NCBI GenBank assembly: GCA_017616775.1
Contig: JAFZXM010000056.1
Span: 1-53,383, forward strand
Direction: 5' to 3'
Origin: Bacteroidales bacterium
GTDB lineage: Bacteria > Bacteroidota > Bacteroidia > Bacteroidales > WCHB1-69
DNA: 53,383 bases
Shown here: piece by piece, positions 10,001 through 16,568 of the stretch
How positions within the stretch are numbered: position 1 is the first letter of the stretch
Layout: each line of letters begins with the position of its first letter
The notes under the pieces: model-generated
Databases searched by the model: none
What the model was told of the DNA's origin: nothing
The model's input: the letters and a program-made list of their open reading frames with translations, nothing else
Translations under genes and position numbers: made by a program

Positions 10001-12397
10001 ACGGGAGGGTGGTATGAAATCAATTTGTACACATGGTTCACATTGCCTGCAGGAAAGCATCTTCGCGTTTATTGGGAAGATAATACAGGGCATTACAATT
10101 GTACTTATTATTGTTATAATCACGCTACGGAGGTGCCTCGCAGCGCAAGAGGATACTCGGATGAGAGTTTTGCCGCATCACAGTCCGACAATCTTTCTTT
10201 ATTGTGTTATCGTCCCAATATGCGGTTTACCATAGGCTATGCCTTTGAAGCCTACATGCAGGCCGATTTGGCGATAACAGAGATATTGTCTCCCAATAAC
10301 GATGCTATGTTATGTAGTCCGGATTCCTCATCGGTGAACATAGTGTTGTCAAATTTGAGCGAAAGAGCTTATTCGTACAATACCGACAGCGTGATTATAC
10401 ATGCGGAAGTGCTGTCCCCCGTAACCATGCACCATAGCGTCCGTATTGATACCGGCATGCTGGGCGCCGGCAAAAGTGACACTATAGAGTTGTGGTCTGC
10501 CATGCCGACAGCCATGCAGGGAAGATATGACATAAAAGTGTGGTTGGAGCAAACCGACCAAATTCCGTATGATGATACCCTGTGTACCTCCTATTGGTCA
10601 TCGCGTAAAACATTGCCGATAGATGAAAATTTTGCAAACGGGCTGCCTGTATTTTTATACAATGTCAATAACAATACCAATCAAAATTGGCATGTGTTGT
10701 ACGATTCCAATAGCACGGCAACGGTGTATCCTGTTACGGGCAATGCCATGTTGACATTCAACGGAGACAGGGGAGCTATGAGCCAACTGTATTCCCAGCA
10801 ATTGGATTTTAGCAATACCGTTCATCCTGTATTGGATTTTTGGTATTATCACGATACGGCTGCCGATGCAAAGGATTACACCGATGTGCGGCTTACCACA
10901 GACGGGGGAGAAAATTTTGTTACGCTGTTTCATCTGCAAAAAAACAACGGCCAAGATATGGGATGGACGTATTATAATTATGCTCTTGATAGTTTTGTCA
11001 ATCAAACCTGTGTGATATTGGTGCTGGAAGCCATGCGCAAATCTTCTGCGGAATATGACGGTTCACAATATATAGATTGTTTGCGTTTGTTGTCCGCGCA
11101 GGATATGGCTGTAATAGCCGTGCAGACATCACCCGTTTCCGTGTGTGATTATTCCGATAAACAATTGCAGGTGGTATTGTCTGCACTTACAGGACAAGCC
11201 GTAGATTTCAGCCGTACTCCTACCGCTTTGTATGTGGACATATCGGGTGCGGATACCGGCATGTATTATATTCCGTTGAACCAAGGTGCGGTTCCTGCCA
11301 TGGGATATGATACCATAGTGGTGGACAGCCATTATAATTTTGTGTCCGGCGTGTATTATGTCACTGTATGGCTTGCCTCTCCCATAGATGATAACGGCGC
11401 CAACGATACGCTGTCGTCGGTTTTGGATGAAAGCGCCCGAATGGATGTGCATGCATGGAAAATTACCGATGAAAATAATAACGAAAATTGTCTGGGAGTC
11501 GGAACTGAAGTTAATCAGCATATTACCTTGGTCAATAACGGGAATATAGATATGGAAAACATAGTGTTGACTATGAATATGTATGATGTCGGCGGGGAAC
11601 TGCTGCACTCTTATTATGATACTTTGCCGGGTGTAATAAAGAGGAACGACACCTTGGAGCATACTTTTACACAAGCATATATTGTGCCCAACAGCGAGAT
11701 GTATATTATAGAAGTCAAGGCTGTGTCCATGTGTGATACCGCGTTGGATTTTTCGGATATAATTGTGGAGTGTGTCAATTTGAGCGATATAGAGGTGGCG
11801 GAAATACTCAGTCCCATACAGGGACAAATTCAGGGAAGCCTGCAAAAAGCAAAGGTAAGAGTGTATAATCACAGTGCGTATCAAGATGCCAAAGGTGTGG
11901 TGTTGCACTTGGAGCTGAGGGATACCGTCGGAACCACCATGGTGCATTATGTGGAAACCATGAACGATATATCTGCGGATACATATACCGATTTTGAATT
12001 TCCGCAAGCGGTAACAATTCCTAAAATGCCGCAATATGCGGTGTTGTCTTATGTGGACAACAGGGATGCCAATGCATCCAATGATACTGTGTATATGCTG
12101 CTTACCGCCAATGTGCATGTAAAAGAGATGCAAGACAATAGTTTTTGTGTTCGCCAGAATGTTCCCAATCCCGCACAAAGAAGTACCACCATCACTTATA
12201 TAGTGTCTTCAGCATCAGAAATCCGGTTTTCTTTGGCCGGTGTAGAAGGACAAGAACTATATTCTCAAAATATTTGTGCAGTGGCAGGAGAAAATATCCT
12301 GACCTTGGATTTAATGAACTATGCTTCGGGTGTTTATTTTTATAGTTTTGAATATCAAGGCAAACGTATTACCAAAAAGTTGGTGATTGAGAAATAA
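1016..12397 (+). CDS. Giant T9SS-secreted beta-helix/CARDB-like surface protein, 3,793 aa
   Basis: A very large secreted protein with no obvious enzymatic motif. The domain order read from the translation is as follows. A signal peptide covers residues 1-31 (CQSRAQA). A MAM/anchor-J-like sandwich spans about 33-215. An Ig-like segment and a second sandwich reach about 530. Then come four tandem modules, each a CARDB-like domain (NWSVNGV, NWAVNGI, IRWRIND or its equivalent) followed by a Cys-containing hinge and a right-handed parallel beta-helix of about 300-400 residues rich in Asn, Tyr and Gly. A fifth CARDB-like domain leads to another Ig/sandwich pair (about 2791-3080). A second anchor-J-like domain lies near 3200-3370, followed by more CARDB-like domains. 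The last 80 or so residues form a T9SS type A sorting domain (NVPNPAQ ... ASGVYFY ... KKLVIEK). It is therefore probably exported by T9SS and anchored or released at the surface. The role (adhesin, glycan binding or S-layer-like) cannot be told from sequence. Its N-terminal domain is paralogous to the divergent gene on the left. Confidence 0.9.
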   Translation: MQERSHLYRSIQQSLTVVLVLMLGICQSRAQAVLVSEEDFSTGPHMFSSVPASAWQWGNTSFISNTAYMWAEVPGLNQDSVMLISPMYDLTQYAHVMVRFRHICKISPMDEVRFEYRLNAVGSAGMWKTVPLSAYRGTAADYLSGFSADSYSVWMVSDSLAEPNASWWAEECFDLSNEVSFDQAQFRFVVKKKEVLGTNISYGWLIDNFQVWASSLPIHHPVVQWVQPLLKDTVYSTGPHTIYAKITTDNGLATDTPYLVYTAIGNHVSITDSVRMVSYSGDSLWKADIPALREGTQVVYSVTGRDNTGNFTQAVSGYHIQHTNPVASYAEQLVIGDTAGAGKVWNVPVGDGEGAYQWCRMLYKSQELPKTACEITDMAFKISQDYRTQPLSGQTVYLAMVTDTVLSFASYENPLLKNADLVWTDTIAVMHSEDWLVMHLKQAFVYQPGKSLVVYFESRSPHSVDLKGMEFYEDSDCPYTMHMCAYLGDNASFPVAGQGMWSSRPSIRFTYNTLMYGNHSAALVRINSPVQDSVLAGNPVPVIITLRNTGSDLLDSVQINWSVNGVVRAPYIYKAKQPLPWDFTDVVQVGSYIPAMSAFDTVKIWLSMPNGQQDNVTSDDTLTSYVYGCRAPLSGIYKIGENQYFSTLTQAIAISNMCGASGDVKFLLSADTYSEPLDLSNLGSNYGPYGLTITTDSGRADFRLAQTVHINNVRNVSIKNIDFYISGATALRVNDAENLEIYHCGILSDTLTKRADVTGIRLEGYLKNVHLVGNTIQGGYAGIQLEGISSDIRAEVVIDSNSIENFYYSGIHLTYADAQVKANRLYSREFSNGSSLLMLYAYDVNGNIEENRIWQRNRSFVYSYGMYVYGMNVNNGGKKGNIVNNEIATYTNGAYSGIYITNAQCYILHNSVHVESAGSGRALYIADAAANNMEISGNDLVCTNGFPVYITNIAHISNLHIYGNNLYGACAGYAGGIIEHLTEWSAMMNDTASVSVPPCYADSCESLQWQSYKNAGCVFHYNAPADIQGKARGALTSIGAYGGVDVPETDAMLYAIAGIREGHVYALEDTVKAVLVNGGSGILDTAVLNWAVNGIQQGAVNWTGRLQLLERDTIILGTLQHGQGNLRVCAYLTSLGNHQEDANRCNDTVGGSYYECPSGGMSGVYVIGNGGDFESVSEAVENISMCGMSADVTLNILPGTYAGTVHLEGSKYYTNGYRLRITSSTQNADDVVLVAGGSVINMGLSEHIVLDYLTVDGGNTYGIFMNDSCRNIRISHCNVKCSDIAGVASSCPIYRPIAADWADSIAIVHNNIIGGYYGVYFYGSKQNSTYGTRIFFDSNHVVDQYYYAAYFSYCQLASCNGNRIECRKDKADNYWYGIRMNYCNIKLINNSISVNNASVNYAYGIYGTYINTHDNVLKDSALIANNVIDFHPCGTYGTAVYLNNFNGEILHNSLHKISSQGGNYGIYVFGGSEILRIKNNNIDGNWVYCIYLGRQFNMVTDDIDANNMRSGNGSVVGYANGGSRTLITWKNIVLSDKHAVLTRPHYLREHYLYLSDSVNMGAPVIAQMPLDKDGRSRGNYTCMGAYHYCVHACDANLKSFVQLDSEYAANTVVPVKVVLHNSGSSTLHNVIIRWRINDMEQTPYYWQGSLFYNGLDTVTLGSVNILRGEYRISAYTAMPNNMADIQTVNDTVEQSLMTCSGALDGVYSIGKGKDFDDISIAWKTLSRCGVKGNVTLLLYEDADMENFSFSAVSGTSPSCRIEIESAYPQYVTLYSQSSPAVLLQDACYISFRHLNIGNAEQGVVIKFAGVCKYITIDSCCIYGKPYSVNKEDNTIEADFASGNSNSLQNVIISHNYIKGGYANIYFSYAAGVGSNMKHDSGNEIVNNYMTDAYCYGLYSYYYSYYRKVSGNTVVSRNNAGQYYGITMYYFNTCEQLNANKIHIRADGNAYGIYPYGYHNYSSSYGANESDRITNNEVIIHSAYGDAYGIYIDNNTNADICHNSVYTQGNNSYALYKSMTEPGYTCTVKNNNLAAKKNHESDPSCHAYAMSVLIPEYATATHGCTDYNNYYTYGSEELAYIGLSCAGLQDMKIYQDVHSCSVDPCFFSEDSCLQMPACVQASCPVSDSVRLDINGMVRSGVTRMGAYDYPPDTLNMALLKIVVPAASIGVSMHPVLHYVNVGSDSIAYFTCDVWYNGVLCATSHVVNCKVPFLCQGVDTLPSLLPVAGKNSIQVYITSVNGTGGDVMQNNDTVNMSFYTCTRPMGGNYTIGAAGADYANIGEFAAALRACSADTDIVLDMQNGIYDEMIDFRTWNTYLGNHHLTIQSVSRDSSQVIIGTHDGAVILCNNSNIEFRYITLQADIGAAVQINETCANIVFYHCQIVHADTSPVISYGIYKPIGGIVNNMSVIACMIKGARYGLYLYGGVSNSRMGSDIRIDSNIFLNQRTCAVYVFYASSVSVSYNTLMNNLQDSIYQWSGVYANSADGPVVGNSVCQQNGKINNVTGFDLNYYGYYRTSDMQLVANNTISLCGAENVCGMHSDFSRNKICHNTIKVGRDDKAVALKITNHVWIEVKNNILDAGKGCPIWLSAPVFSDYNNYYSTACIGYLSIVHTSMRQWQQSVNGDQHSVHIPPQYLDTLWLELDTNEEYVCGLLPDVSHDKKGQLRNAYTCMGAYEGRTPSVAAHILEWVDFPEYVVENQSVPVNLCIVNTGIADISGISIGWSVNGIVQTPYIWTANVPLGSHQADTVSVGVFTITGSGNIEVNVWIDSVNSMSYVHKGNDTLKVKTEVCPLACFVEPLVWDTVYGLSFPVHVRIMEGTGALINMPFLHVETYVNDKSVWQEDIPMTQEKEYEWFAIIPQQCYGSKVIFSLLVTDTVNNHVMLQDSTCLQYSRGVGDVQAGNGKLANQTLPFNTCYNYGWSRSVYSAWELDKESKGGVISKIALQYVGGGSVSRNNVNLYMLAVDDTVEVTSNYRHPVVNDGATLVWSGNIPFNTGGWYEINLYTWFTLPAGKHLRVYWEDNTGHYNCTYYCYNHATEVPRSARGYSDESFAASQSDNLSLLCYRPNMRFTIGYAFEAYMQADLAITEILSPNNDAMLCSPDSSSVNIVLSNLSERAYSYNTDSVIIHAEVLSPVTMHHSVRIDTGMLGAGKSDTIELWSAMPTAMQGRYDIKVWLEQTDQIPYDDTLCTSYWSSRKTLPIDENFANGLPVFLYNVNNNTNQNWHVLYDSNSTATVYPVTGNAMLTFNGDRGAMSQLYSQQLDFSNTVHPVLDFWYYHDTAADAKDYTDVRLTTDGGENFVTLFHLQKNNGQDMGWTYYNYALDSFVNQTCVILVLEAMRKSSAEYDGSQYIDCLRLLSAQDMAVIAVQTSPVSVCDYSDKQLQVVLSALTGQAVDFSRTPTALYVDISGADTGMYYIPLNQGAVPAMGYDTIVVDSHYNFVSGVYYVTVWLASPIDDNGANDTLSSVLDESARMDVHAWKITDENNNENCLGVGTEVNQHITLVNNGNIDMENIVLTMNMYDVGGELLHSYYDTLPGVIKRNDTLEHTFTQAYIVPNSEMYIIEVKAVSMCDTALDFSDIIVECVNLSDIEVAEILSPIQGQIQGSLQKAKVRVYNHSAYQDAKGVVLHLELRDTVGTTMVHYVETMNDISADTYTDFEFPQAVTIPKMPQYAVLSYVDNRDANASNDTVYMLLTANVHVKEMQDNSFCVRQNVPNPAQRSTTITYIVSSASEIRFSLAGVEGQELYSQNICAVAGENILTLDLMNYASGVYFYSFEYQGKRITKKLVIEK
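2900..9385 (+). repeat. Four tandem protein modules of 527-560 residues in the giant protein
   Basis: The repeat is visible at protein level. Hinge cysteines at residues 629, 1156, 1699, 2259 and 2791 (codons at 2900, 4481, 6110, 7790 and 9386) are each preceded by NDT or DDT. The first four are followed by a pattern like SGxYxIGxxxDF and, some 30 residues on, by a second cysteine (NMCG, SMCG, SRCG, RACS). Each beta-helix ends in GAY (near residues 1039, 1583, 2143 and 2672). Module spacings are 527, 543, 560 and 532 residues. The nucleotide sequences have diverged, which points to an old duplication. The fifth hinge is followed by an Ig-like domain instead of a helix. Confidence 0.8.
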
Positions 12398-12423
12398 CCG
12401 CTATCCGTGCAGTTAAATATCGC

Positions 12424-12456
12424 TTGTGAATATTCCAATAAAAAATGCTACCTTTG
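12424..12456 (+). promoter_or_regulatory. Promoter of prfA-uvrC
   Basis: TACCTTTG at 12449-12456 is the -7 box. A TTG at 12424-12426, 22 nt upstream, could be the -33 element. The ATG follows 31 nt after the -7 box. Confidence 0.6.
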
Positions 12457-12487
12457 CACCATCATAAATAATAGCAGCAAATAGTTC

Positions 12488-13573
12488 ATGGATTCATTAT
12501 TAGACAAATTAGATATTATACATCAGCGTTGGTTGGAAATAGGCGATCAGATATCGCAACCGGATATCATGAACGACATGAAGCGGTATGTAAAATTGAA
12601 TAAGGATTATAAGGATTTACAGCCGGTGGTAGAGGCCTATAAGCAATATAAAAACATATTGGGCAATATAGAAAATGCCAAAGAAGTTCTTGCCAATGAA
12701 AAAGATGAGGAATTTCGCAATATGGCTAAAGAAGAGCTTGCCCAACTTACCACCGATTGTGAAGAAATGGAAAATAAAATCCGCTTGTTGCTTATTCCTT
12801 CCGACCCGCAAGACAGTAAAAATGCCGTAGTGGAAATCCGTGCCGGCACCGGCGGCGATGAAGCCAGTATTTTTGCCGGTGATTTGTATAGAATGTACAC
12901 GCATTATTGCGAAGCCAAAGGCTGGAAAATTGATGTGGTATCGGCTACGGAAGGAACCATGGGCGGTTTTAAGGAAATAGTCTTCAATGTGATAGGCGAA
13001 GGTGTGTACGGACTGTTAAAATATGAATCGGGAGTGCACCGTGTGCAACGTGTGCCGCAAACAGAAACACAAGGGCGGGTGCATACCTCGGCAGCTTCGG
13101 TGGTGGTGCTGCCCGAAGCCGATGAATTTGACGTTGACCTTAAACAAAGTGATATCAGAAAAGATACCTATTGCGCTTCAGGTCCCGGCGGCCAATGTGT
13201 AAACACCACCTATTCCGCCGTTCGTCTTACACATATTCCCACAGGTATAGTGGTGGCTATACAAGATGAAAAATCCCAAATTAAAAATTTGGAAAAAGCA
13301 ATGAAAGTGTTGCGCACACGTATATTTGAACGGGAATACCAAAAATATTTGGACGAAATATCCTCCAAACGGAAAACCATGGTGTCAACAGGAGACCGCT
13401 CCGCTAAAATCCGCACCTACAATTATCCGCAGAATAGAGTTACCGACCATCGAATCAATCTTACAATGTATAATCTTACGGGATTTATGGATGGTGACAT
13501 ACAAGATACCATAGAAGCTTTGCAGGTGGCGGAAAATGCCGAAAGGCTGAAAGCTGCTGTTGAAGCACAATAA
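12488..13573 (+). CDS. prfA: Peptide chain release factor 1
   Basis: RF1 recognises UAA and UAG in the ribosomal A site and triggers release of the finished peptide. The 361-residue product has the usual class-I release-factor length and layout: an N-terminal coiled-coil domain, the NAVVEIRAGTGGDEA block, the stop-codon-reading PxT tripeptide (PQT at 190-192, in a HRVQRVP context) and the catalytic GGQ at 234-236. PxT instead of SPF identifies it as RF1 rather than RF2. The middle residue Q is a small departure from the common PAT or PVT. uvrC starts 12 nt downstream, so the two are probably co-transcribed. Confidence 0.96.
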   Translation: MDSLLDKLDIIHQRWLEIGDQISQPDIMNDMKRYVKLNKDYKDLQPVVEAYKQYKNILGNIENAKEVLANEKDEEFRNMAKEELAQLTTDCEEMENKIRLLLIPSDPQDSKNAVVEIRAGTGGDEASIFAGDLYRMYTHYCEAKGWKIDVVSATEGTMGGFKEIVFNVIGEGVYGLLKYESGVHRVQRVPQTETQGRVHTSAASVVVLPEADEFDVDLKQSDIRKDTYCASGPGGQCVNTTYSAVRLTHIPTGIVVAIQDEKSQIKNLEKAMKVLRTRIFEREYQKYLDEISSKRKTMVSTGDRSAKIRTYNYPQNRVTDHRINLTMYNLTGFMDGDIQDTIEALQVAENAERLKAAVEAQ

Positions 13574-13585
13574 AACAATTCTCTT

Positions 13586-15394
13586 TTGAAAACAAGTGAG
13601 CATATAGAGCATATATTGCAATTATTGCCATCCCAAAGTGGTGTCTATCGTTATTATAATAATGAAGGCACCATTATTTATGTAGGTAAAGCCAAAAATT
13701 TAAAAAACAGGGTGTCGTCGTATTTTAATAAAGAGCATACCAATCGTAAACTTAGAGCATTGGTGGCACATATAGCCGATATAGCATATACCGTGGTAGA
13801 TACCGAAACAGACGCTCTGCTGTTGGAAAACAGTTTGATAAAAAAATACCAGCCGCGATATAACATTATGCTTAAAGACGATAAAACCTATCCGTGGCTT
13901 TGCATCACACATGAATATTTTCCCAGACTGTTTCCTACCCGCAAAAAGAATATGGAGCAAGCACAATATTTCGGACCTTACCCTTCCGGTAAAATATTGC
14001 GTAATATTCTGCTTACTCTGCAGGAAATGTATCCCTTGCGGAGTTGTAAATTATCCCTGACCCCCGAAGCGGTGTCGCAAAAAAAATATCGTCCTTGTTT
14101 GGATTATCATATCAAAAAATGTCGCGGGGCATGTATAGGCAAACAGTCAGAAGAGGAATATAATAGCAATATAAAGCAGATAGTTCGCATTTTGCAGGGC
14201 AATATAGGGTCCGTGTTGCATGAACTGAAAGCAAAAATGTATGATTATGCGCAAATGCAGGAATATGAGCAGGCACAAACGGTGAAAGAGCAGATAGACC
14301 TTCTGGAAAAATACCAGGCAAAATCCACGGTGCTCAGCAACAGTATAGGCAGTGTGGAGGTGTATGGTATTGCAGGTGATGCCGTTGCCGCTTATTTGTG
14401 CTATTTTAATGTGGTAAACGGGGCCATAGTGCAGACACAGAATTATATCCTCAAACAAAATCTGGATGAAACCCTGCAGGATTTATTGTTGTATGCCATA
14501 GTGGAAATACGCAGCCAGCAGGAACACCCCGCAGGTGAAATATTGGTGCAATATGCACTTGATTATCCCATCTCCGATGCCAGGGTGGTGATTCCCAAAC
14601 AGGGGGAAAAGCTAAAATTGTTGAATCTGGCGGTGCATAATGCCACCAATTATATGTATGACCAACAAAAACAAAAGGAGATGAGCAATCCTGAGTTGCA
14701 TCGGGTGCAATTGCTGGAAAATATGCAGAAAGACTTGCAATTACCGAAAATGCCCGCTTATATAGAATGCTTTGACAATTCCAATATACAAGGAAAATAT
14801 CCGGTGTCTGCCATGGTGTGTTTCCGCAACGGCAAGCCGTCCAAGAGGGAATACCGGATTTTTAACGTTAAAACGGTTGACCAACCGGATGATTATTCCA
14901 CCATGATAGAGGCAATCACACGGCGTTACACCCGTTTGTTGGAAGAAAATCTTCCTTTGCCCGATTTGTTGGTGGTGGATGGGGGCAAAGGACAAATATC
15001 ATCGGCTTATGAGGCTCTCAAAGCCCTGCATTTGGAAAACACCATTCCTCTGCTCGGCATAGCCGAACGAATGGAAGATATATACCGCCCCTTTGATCCT
15101 ATCCCTTTGTATGTGGATAAAAAGTCGGAAACACAAAGAATTATACAGCATATGCGGGATGAAGCCCATAGGTTCGGGATTACTCATTATAGAAAATTAC
15201 ATGAAAAAGCATTGATACAAACAGAATTAACCAATATCCCGGGTATAGGCGAACAATATGCCGCCAAATTATTGAAAGCTTTTCGCTCCATAAGAGTGAT
15301 TAAACATACAGCTTTGCCGGAACTGGAAAAAGTGATAGGAAAACAAAGAGCGGAAAATGTGTACAATTATTTTCACGAAATTTCCAAAGAATGA
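13586..15394 (+). CDS. uvrC: Excinuclease ABC subunit C
   Basis: UvrC makes both incisions around a DNA lesion after UvrAB has loaded, in nucleotide excision repair. The 602-residue product has all the expected parts. A GIY-YIG nuclease lies at about 16-95 (SGVYRYY, IIYVGKAKNLKNR). A UVR domain that binds UvrB is near 210-245. The RNase H-like second nuclease contains IECFDNSN and LLVVDGGKGQ. A helix-hairpin-helix ends the protein (IPGIGEQYAAKLL). The start is a TTG at 13586: no ATG lies between the prfA stop and the GIY domain, and only 12 nt separate the genes. Confidence 0.96.
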   Translation: MKTSEHIEHILQLLPSQSGVYRYYNNEGTIIYVGKAKNLKNRVSSYFNKEHTNRKLRALVAHIADIAYTVVDTETDALLLENSLIKKYQPRYNIMLKDDKTYPWLCITHEYFPRLFPTRKKNMEQAQYFGPYPSGKILRNILLTLQEMYPLRSCKLSLTPEAVSQKKYRPCLDYHIKKCRGACIGKQSEEEYNSNIKQIVRILQGNIGSVLHELKAKMYDYAQMQEYEQAQTVKEQIDLLEKYQAKSTVLSNSIGSVEVYGIAGDAVAAYLCYFNVVNGAIVQTQNYILKQNLDETLQDLLLYAIVEIRSQQEHPAGEILVQYALDYPISDARVVIPKQGEKLKLLNLAVHNATNYMYDQQKQKEMSNPELHRVQLLENMQKDLQLPKMPAYIECFDNSNIQGKYPVSAMVCFRNGKPSKREYRIFNVKTVDQPDDYSTMIEAITRRYTRLLEENLPLPDLLVVDGGKGQISSAYEALKALHLENTIPLLGIAERMEDIYRPFDPIPLYVDKKSETQRIIQHMRDEAHRFGITHYRKLHEKALIQTELTNIPGIGEQYAAKLLKAFRSIRVIKHTALPELEKVIGKQRAENVYNYFHEISKE

Positions 15395-15541
15395 TATGAA
15401 ATAATCAGGGGAAATGATTCAAAAAATCACTTGTAAACACATTTTTGTTAAAATTTATCTTTATAATACATTGATATACAATAATAAATTATAAATGCAA
15501 GTTTTTTTGTCATAATATAGCCTTGGTATTGAAAAAAATTG

Positions 15542-15549
15542 TACCTTTG
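15542..15549 (+). promoter_or_regulatory. -7 box of rpmB
   Basis: TACCTTTG, fitting TAnnTTTG, lies 47 nt before the rpmB ATG. The spacer from uvrC (15395-15596) is AT-rich and otherwise empty. A TTG at 15523-15525 is rather close for a -33 element. Confidence 0.6.
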
Positions 15550-15596
15550 CACTTTGAATTTGAAGAGTAAGTATATCGCATATAAAAAGGAAAGAC

Positions 15597-15833
15597 ATGT
15601 CAAGAATTTGTATAATCACAGGAAAGAAAGCCTTGAAAGGAAATAATGTTTCTCACTCTAATATAAAAACCAAACGTAGATTTTATCCCAATCTTCAGGA
15701 GAAAAAATTCTACATTCCGGAAACAGACGAGTGGGTGGTATTAAAAGTTTCTGCAAAAGGTATCAAACACATCAACAAGAACGGTGTGCTTAATTCTTTG
15801 CAAAAAGCATACGATAAAGGTATCATCTATTAA
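15597..15833 (+). CDS. rpmB: Large-subunit ribosomal protein bL28
   Basis: A component of the 50S subunit. The 78-residue product has the bL28 start ([21 protein letters not shown]), basic residues through IKTKRRF, and the central [10 protein letters not shown] block. It has its own -7 box and is followed at once by a strong hairpin terminator, so it appears to be a single-gene unit. In many Bacteroidetes rpmB is followed by rpmG and a small DUF4295 gene. Neither is here. Confidence 0.95.
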   Translation: MSRICIITGKKALKGNNVSHSNIKTKRRFYPNLQEKKFYIPETDEWVVLKVSAKGIKHINKNGVLNSLQKAYDKGIIY

Positions 15834-15853
15834 GCAGATGCTTTTGTTGCAAC

Positions 15854-15885
15854 AAAAAGAGTCAGATGTGAATCTGACTCTTTTT
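15854..15885. terminator. Bidirectional intrinsic terminator, rpmB and O-methyltransferase
   Basis: A perfect 14-bp stem (15854-15867 with 15872-15885) with a GTGA loop. It has an A-run on its left and a T-run on its right, so it can end transcripts in both directions. It sits between the convergent rpmB and the minus-strand operon ending at 15911. Confidence 0.85.
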
Positions 15886-15910
15886 ATTTTGTTTCCGAAC
15901 AGCTTGCCTT

Positions 15911-16564
15911 TTAAAGTTTTTCTATCATCATTATGCCGTCACGAAAGGGGAGTATCATGTTTTTAACGGAAGGGTCGGCTTGTACATAATCGTTGAATTC
16001 CATGATAGCTTGGGTGTCTTTGTCGTGAGGATGGATTTGTTCCACTATTTTTCCGCTCCACAATACATTATCCGCCAATATTATGCCTTTGTCAGACAGA
16101 TGAGGCAACAGCATTTTGTAATAATTGAGGTAGTTGGTTTTGTCTGCATCTATAAAGATGATATCCCATGTTTCGTTAAGAGTGGGGATGATATCCAACG
16201 CATTGCCGAACAATACTTTTGTGCGGTCTTCTATATGTGCCGCCCGTAAATATTTTCGTATAATATCTTCCAGCTCTATGTTTTTTTCTATGGTGTATAT
16301 CCATCCGTTTGTTTGCAAGCCTTCGGCCAAACAAATGGTGGAGTATGCGGTATAGGTGCCCAATTCAAGTATGCGTTTGGGCTGTATCATGCGGCTGATT
16401 ATCTGTAAAAATGTCCCTTGATTTTTGCAGGAAAGCATTCTGGGACGCATCACCCGCAAATTCGTTTCGCGATAAAGCCGGTATAATACCGGATCTTCTG
16501 GTGAAGTATGGGCTTCGCAGTATTGTTGTATGGAAGGGTCTGTTAACTCAAACGTTTCATCCAT
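15911..16564 (-). CDS. SAM-dependent O-methyltransferase (family 3)
   Basis: The 217-residue product matches the COG4122/catechol-OMT-like family. It has the SAM-binding motif I (ILELGTYTAYSTICLAEGL), an acidic residue at the end of a strand (YTIEKN), the FIDADKTNY motif that supplies metal and substrate ligands, and ILADNVLWSGKI. Members methylate small catechols or, in the TrmR branch, a tRNA wobble uridine. The sequence does not settle the substrate. It starts 4 nt after the ribBA stop, as last gene of the operon from 19050. Confidence 0.88.
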   Translation of the reverse strand: MDETFELTDPSIQQYCEAHTSPEDPVLYRLYRETNLRVMRPRMLSCKNQGTFLQIISRMIQPKRILELGTYTAYSTICLAEGLQTNGWIYTIEKNIELEDIIRKYLRAAHIEDRTKVLFGNALDIIPTLNETWDIIFIDADKTNYLNYYKMLLPHLSDKGIILADNVLWSGKIVEQIHPHDKDTQAIMEFNDYVQADPSVKNMILPFRDGIMMIEKL

Positions 16565-16568
16565 GATG

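Noticed and set aside
11129..12178. A 349-codon open frame antisense to the end of the giant gene
   Set aside because: It is a shadow frame: its product is rich in His, Ile and Arg in a pattern set by the codons of the sense gene, with no promoter or domain. Other long antisense frames in the giant gene have the same look.
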